Assembly: GCF_003201475.1 (NCBI RefSeq)
Contig: NZ_QJJK01000021.1
Coordinates: forward strand, 20,778-84,777
DNA: 64,000 nt
From: Chelatococcus asaccharovorans
GTDB taxonomy: Bacteria; Pseudomonadota; Alphaproteobacteria; Rhizobiales; Beijerinckiaceae
Direction: 5' to 3'
A program made the position numbers and the translations under genes. Shown one piece after another: positions 61,201 through 64,000 of this stretch. The notes beneath the pieces were generated by a model, which saw only the letters and a list, made by a program, of their open reading frames with translations, had not been told where the DNA came from and did no database searches. Position 1 is the first letter of the stretch. Each line of letters opens with the position of its first letter.

Positions 61201-62101
61201 CATCGATGCGCTCAAAGCCGCCGTGACGTGCCCAGCGCTTCTCGAAACCAATGGGTGGAAGGTCGATCTGCGGGAGAGCACGCCAAGAGCCATCAAATAT
61301 CGGCGCGGTGAAGGCGAAATCATCGTGGTCATCCATCAAGGAAGAGGGTGGTTTGATCCGACTTCGGACGCCAAGGGCGACGTGCTTTCTCTTGCCCAGC
61401 GTCTCGGCTCGCCAGACTTTGCTTCCGCCGCGAAGGCGGTTGCTGATCTGGTGGGCTTTGAGCCATCAGCTCCGGCCTGGCAGCGAAAGTCGAAACAATA
61501 TTCGCCCGGGGCCATCATCAGTCGGTGGTCGGAGCGCGCGCTCCCGAGACCGGGCTCTGCGGCGTGGTCCTATTTGACCCTCACTCGCGCCATCCCCGAA
61601 GCGGTCGTGTCAGCAGCAGTCGCTGCCGGCCGGCTCCGTGAAGGCCCTAAGGGATCCATTTGGGCGGGGCATTTCGACGCCTCCGGCATTGTTGTGGGCT
61701 GGGAGGAGCGGGGTCCAAATTGGCGTGGGTTCGCACGCGGCGGCGGGAAGGCGCTTTTCTCAATTGGAAGCGACAAGGCGCTTCGCCTTTGCGTCACCGA
61801 AGCGGCTATCGACGCGATGAGTCTTGCGGCTTTGGAAGAGCGCCGACCCGATAGCGCCTACGCCAGCACGGGGGGCGGTTGGGCGCCGTCGACAGAAAGC
61901 CAGATCAGAGCATTCGCTTCCCGACCGGGCGCGCAGATCGTCGCGGCTTCGGATGGCAACGACCAGGGGGATACTTATGCGGAGCGCCTCCGGCACATCG
62001 CAGCCGAAGCGGGTGCGCAATATCTCCGGCTGTGGCCAGACGCAGAGGACTGGAATGAGCACATTCAGCAATCGCGCGCCGGGCAGACGTCGGACGGTTG
62101 A
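61187..62101 (+). CDS. DUF3991/Toprim-domain protein (primase-like)
   Basis: The product has 304 residues. The N-terminal part is DUF3991-like, with a CHC2-related pattern (ALLETNGWKVDLRE, KGDVLSLAQRLGSPDF). The Toprim domain shows LRLCVTEAAIDAMSLAAL near residue 200, where the catalytic Glu is in VTEAAID, and IVAASDGNDQGDTYAERL near residue 250 with the D-x-D-like motif. Such proteins are common on alphaproteobacterial plasmids and may prime DNA in the recipient or during replication. No helicase domain is seen. Confidence 0.8.
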   Translation: MPRYDIDALKAAVTCPALLETNGWKVDLRESTPRAIKYRRGEGEIIVVIHQGRGWFDPTSDAKGDVLSLAQRLGSPDFASAAKAVADLVGFEPSAPAWQRKSKQYSPGAIISRWSERALPRPGSAAWSYLTLTRAIPEAVVSAAVAAGRLREGPKGSIWAGHFDASGIVVGWEERGPNWRGFARGGGKALFSIGSDKALRLCVTEAAIDAMSLAALEERRPDSAYASTGGGWAPSTESQIRAFASRPGAQIVAASDGNDQGDTYAERLRHIAAEAGAQYLRLWPDAEDWNEHIQQSRAGQTSDG

Positions 62102-62177
62102 ATCAATGTCTCGTAACGACTCGCTGCCACGAGCCGACTCGGATACCATGTCCGACGTGTGAAGGCGGATTGGGGAG

Positions 62178-62798
62178 GTGCGAAATGGGAGAGAACCGGA
62201 CATCTGTCGGAGCGCGATCGCCGCAGCTCTCGATCGGGTCGAGGAACTGCGGCGTCGTTGCGATCGGCCGCCTCGTGTCCGGCTCTTGACCATTTACGGT
62301 GACGGCTCTAGCGGCCTCACTATCCATGCCTCCATTTCGGCCCGCTCGCCCGCGGAGCTACGTGCGCAACTGGGTCTCGGGACGCGCTGCATTCCTTGGG
62401 AGGAACTTGACGCCCGTGCCGATGAACTCGTCGGTCTGGTTGATGCAGCGGTTGGGGAAGTCACTCAAGCAATTCGGAACGTGTCGCCAGGTCCGCGGCC
62501 GAGCCGGTCGGAGGCCGACGTCGAGATAGAAACTTTCGACGCACTTATCCACGAACTCGCCGGTGCAATTTCGCGCGCTGCAACAGATGTTCTGAAACGG
62601 CACCCGACGACGAGGGTCTCGCGAGAGCTGGGAAGTGAGGCGACCATGCTCGCCGCACTTAAATTGGCCGCGCTATCAGCCTACACCGCGAACGTGGGAA
62701 TGGATGATGCCCAGGACGAACTTCGAATGGCGGTCGGTGACGTGATGAGCAAAATGCGGAGCGCGCCCGATTTGTCGCCCCGTCAGAACCTGAACTAG
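62178..62798 (+). CDS. Hypothetical protein
   Basis: The product has 206 residues from a GTG at 62178; an in-frame stop just upstream limits the start. It is helical and acidic, with VEIETFDALIHELAGAIS and ALKLAALSAYTANVG segments. I do not recognise a family. It follows the Toprim gene by 76 bases and ends 50 bases before the convergent recombinase gene. Confidence 0.5.
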   Translation: MRNGREPDICRSAIAAALDRVEELRRRCDRPPRVRLLTIYGDGSSGLTIHASISARSPAELRAQLGLGTRCIPWEELDARADELVGLVDAAVGEVTQAIRNVSPGPRPSRSEADVEIETFDALIHELAGAISRAATDVLKRHPTTRVSRELGSEATMLAALKLAALSAYTANVGMDDAQDELRMAVGDVMSKMRSAPDLSPRQNLN

Positions 62799-62848
62799 CC
62801 GCCACAATCCAACGCCTCCGGCCCAGAGCGAGAGCGGCTCGCGCCGGA

Positions 62849-63766
62849 TCACGTCGTTGTGGAACTCTCGCGGACAAGGAGCCCCGCTCTTTGGGCGCGA
62901 TCGAGCAGATTCTTCACCGAGGAAGGCGACCATTTGGAGCTCCCGCGCGGCGTTCGTTCGTGCAGGCGTTCGAGCTGGATGGCGATATCGCGCATCGAAT
63001 GGTCCGGATTGGATGCCGCGATGCCGGCGACTAAGGTCATCAGCCGATCTTCCGGGAGGCGGGGAGGGGACTTGTTCAGCAAGGCCGTATCGGCGAGATG
63101 TTCCTTGACGAGCCATCGGACCGCCCGGCGCAATCGAGCCTCGGTCCACCGTGCTCCCTTCTGGTTCAGCACGCGGACGACATCGTCCCATGGATGGTCG
63201 GGACGCATCCGTCGAACCGTGGGAAGCCAGTCGTTCATCGTTGCGTGGACGCTCGCGCTATAGGCCGCCTGCCTCGCCGCCGCAATTTTCGCCATTGCTT
63301 CCGGTCGACGAGCCCGCACGCCGGGATTGCCCGGGAGTTTTCCCTTTTTCCGGGCGGCCGCGATCCCGGCCTTGGTGCGTTCGGAGATCAGTGCGCGCTC
63401 GAGCTGGGCGACGGCGCCGAGAACCTGAAGCGAAAACATGCCCTGCGGCGTCGAGGTATCGATCGGATCGCGCAGCGAGCGGAAATGCGCCCCCTTGGCG
63501 CTGAGATCCTCGATCACGTCGAGAAGGTGGCTGACGGAACGGGCGAGGCGATCGAGCCGGGCGACCACAAGCACCTCGCCGGCTGTGATCGTATTGACGA
63601 GCCGGGCCAGCGCCGGCCGTGCTCTCGATGCGCCGGACCCGTGTTCCACCACGATGGTTTCGCAGCCGGCGGCGCGCAGCTCGATTTCCTGCGCCTCGGT
63701 AGCCTGTTCGTCGGTCGAGACACGGGCATAGCCGATCAAGCGTTGCTTCGACCCGGGCCCTTTCAT
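62849..63766 (-). CDS. Serine recombinase (resolvase/invertase family)
   Basis: The product has 305 residues from the ATG at 63766; starts up to 63811 exist. The catalytic domain has LIGYARVSTDEQ with the nucleophilic Ser near residue 16, and VVARLDRLARSVSHLL with the conserved Arg pair. An E-R-x-L-I-S-E-R-T segment leads into the C-terminal part. That part is longer than in Tn3 resolvases (about 185 residues) and contains a DHSMRDIAIQLERL helix pair. It lies outside the Tn3-type end beside it, so it may be a plasmid dimer resolvase or belong to an older element. Confidence 0.85.
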   Translation of the reverse strand: MKGPGSKQRLIGYARVSTDEQATEAQEIELRAAGCETIVVEHGSGASRARPALARLVNTITAGEVLVVARLDRLARSVSHLLDVIEDLSAKGAHFRSLRDPIDTSTPQGMFSLQVLGAVAQLERALISERTKAGIAAARKKGKLPGNPGVRARRPEAMAKIAAARQAAYSASVHATMNDWLPTVRRMRPDHPWDDVVRVLNQKGARWTEARLRRAVRWLVKEHLADTALLNKSPPRLPEDRLMTLVAGIAASNPDHSMRDIAIQLERLHERTPRGSSKWSPSSVKNLLDRAQRAGLLVRESSTTT

Positions 63767-63862
63767 CGGCAGGCCGGCAGGGGATAGCGCGCACATTGGG
63801 CGGGTCGGCACGCCCGAAATCGTCGATTCGCCTCGATGAATTCGCTGAAGTTCGGCATTTTT

Positions 63863-63902
63863 GGGGTCGTTTGCGGGAGGGGGCGGAATCCTACGCTAAG
63901 GC
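63863..63902. repeat. Terminal inverted repeat of a Tn3-family transposon
   Basis: The sequence begins GGGGTCGTTTGCGGGA and runs inward with GGCGGAATCC, the known layout of Tn3-family ends in which the repeat runs into the tnpA stop. The outer boundary is at 63862/63863, next to a T-run. The other end is outside the window. Confidence 0.75.
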
Positions 63903-64000
63903 TTTGGCCAGCGATATTCTCCGGTGAGATTGATGTGTTCCCATCCGAGCGGCGAAACATGGGCCAAGAGATCGGGCGATAGCAGCTTTCCATCGCGTTT
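63896..64000 (-). CDS. tnpA: Tn3-family transposase, C-terminal end (continues beyond the window)
   Basis: The last 34 codons are seen: [20 protein letters not shown], then [10 protein letters not shown] and stop. This is the standard C-terminus of Tn3-family transposases. The gene enters from the right edge and ends inside the terminal repeat. No frameshift is visible in the short part present. Confidence 0.85.
   Translation of the reverse strand, partial: KRDGKLLSPDLLAHVSPLGWEHINLTGEYRWPKP

Noticed and set aside
1..64000. CRISPR arrays, rRNA and tRNA genes
   Set aside because: No regularly spaced repeats and no tRNA- or rRNA-like stretches were seen on reading both strands.

Overview
The window is high-GC DNA from an alphaproteobacterium, most likely of the Hyphomicrobiales (Rhizobiales), and it is plasmid-borne. 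The evidence is a complete repABC replication/partition operon (57.2-61.0 kb) with its antisense RNA gene. Divergent from it is a Ti/Sym-type traI-trbBCDEJKLFGHI mating-pair operon (46.6-56.8 kb). The quorum-sensing regulators traR and traM and the end of a traAFBH-type operon (traB', traH) lie at the left edge. Species cannot be named from the sequence alone.

Layout. 0-1.6 kb: 3' part of traB, then traH. 1.7-4.2 kb: two type II toxin-antitoxin pairs (PemK-like toxin with Phd-like antitoxin; HipBA with palindromic operators). 4.4-5.5 kb: convergent traM and traR. 5.5-6.4 kb: no convincing gene. 6.4-9.5 kb: small unknown genes, a NADAR protein, a MITE-like hairpin element and an HTH/DUF4384-like protein. 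9.5-12.9 kb: an apparent peptide-modification cassette (exported YGPPP-repeat peptide, radical SAM/SPASM enzyme, exported ARPP-1-like protein). 13.1-43.4 kb: a large envelope-directed accessory cluster. 43.7-46.5 kb: a hybrid histidine kinase and a NarL-type regulator. 46.6-61.0 kb: trb, traI and repABC. 61.2-62.8 kb: a Toprim protein and an unknown protein. 62.8-64.0 kb: a serine recombinase and the end of a Tn3-family transposon.

The accessory cluster at 13.7-43.4 kb is the most unusual part. It holds two diverged, collinear halves. Each half has an exported DUF4189 protein, an M23-fold protein (the second lacks its metal ligands), several exported or membrane proteins, and a three-gene block. 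The block consists of a MotA/ExbB-like channel protein, a one-TM coiled-coil partner, and one or two membrane proteins with an identical N-terminal Cys/His zinc-ribbon motif. Inserted among them are a caspase-FGE fusion next to a DUF4384-like protein, a VIT-domain protein with a MerR regulator, and a large protein with octapeptide beta-solenoid repeats. I read this as an undescribed cell-envelope machine or conflict system powered by a MotA/ExbB-type channel. The function is inference; the gene content and paralogy are seen in the sequence.

How the transfer genes fit together, from knowledge of Ti-type plasmids: TraI makes the acyl-homoserine lactone, TraR is the receptor-activator and TraM its anti-activator. 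The trb products build the type IV mating channel, and RepA/RepB partition and regulate while RepC initiates replication. The toxin-antitoxin pairs would stabilise the plasmid.
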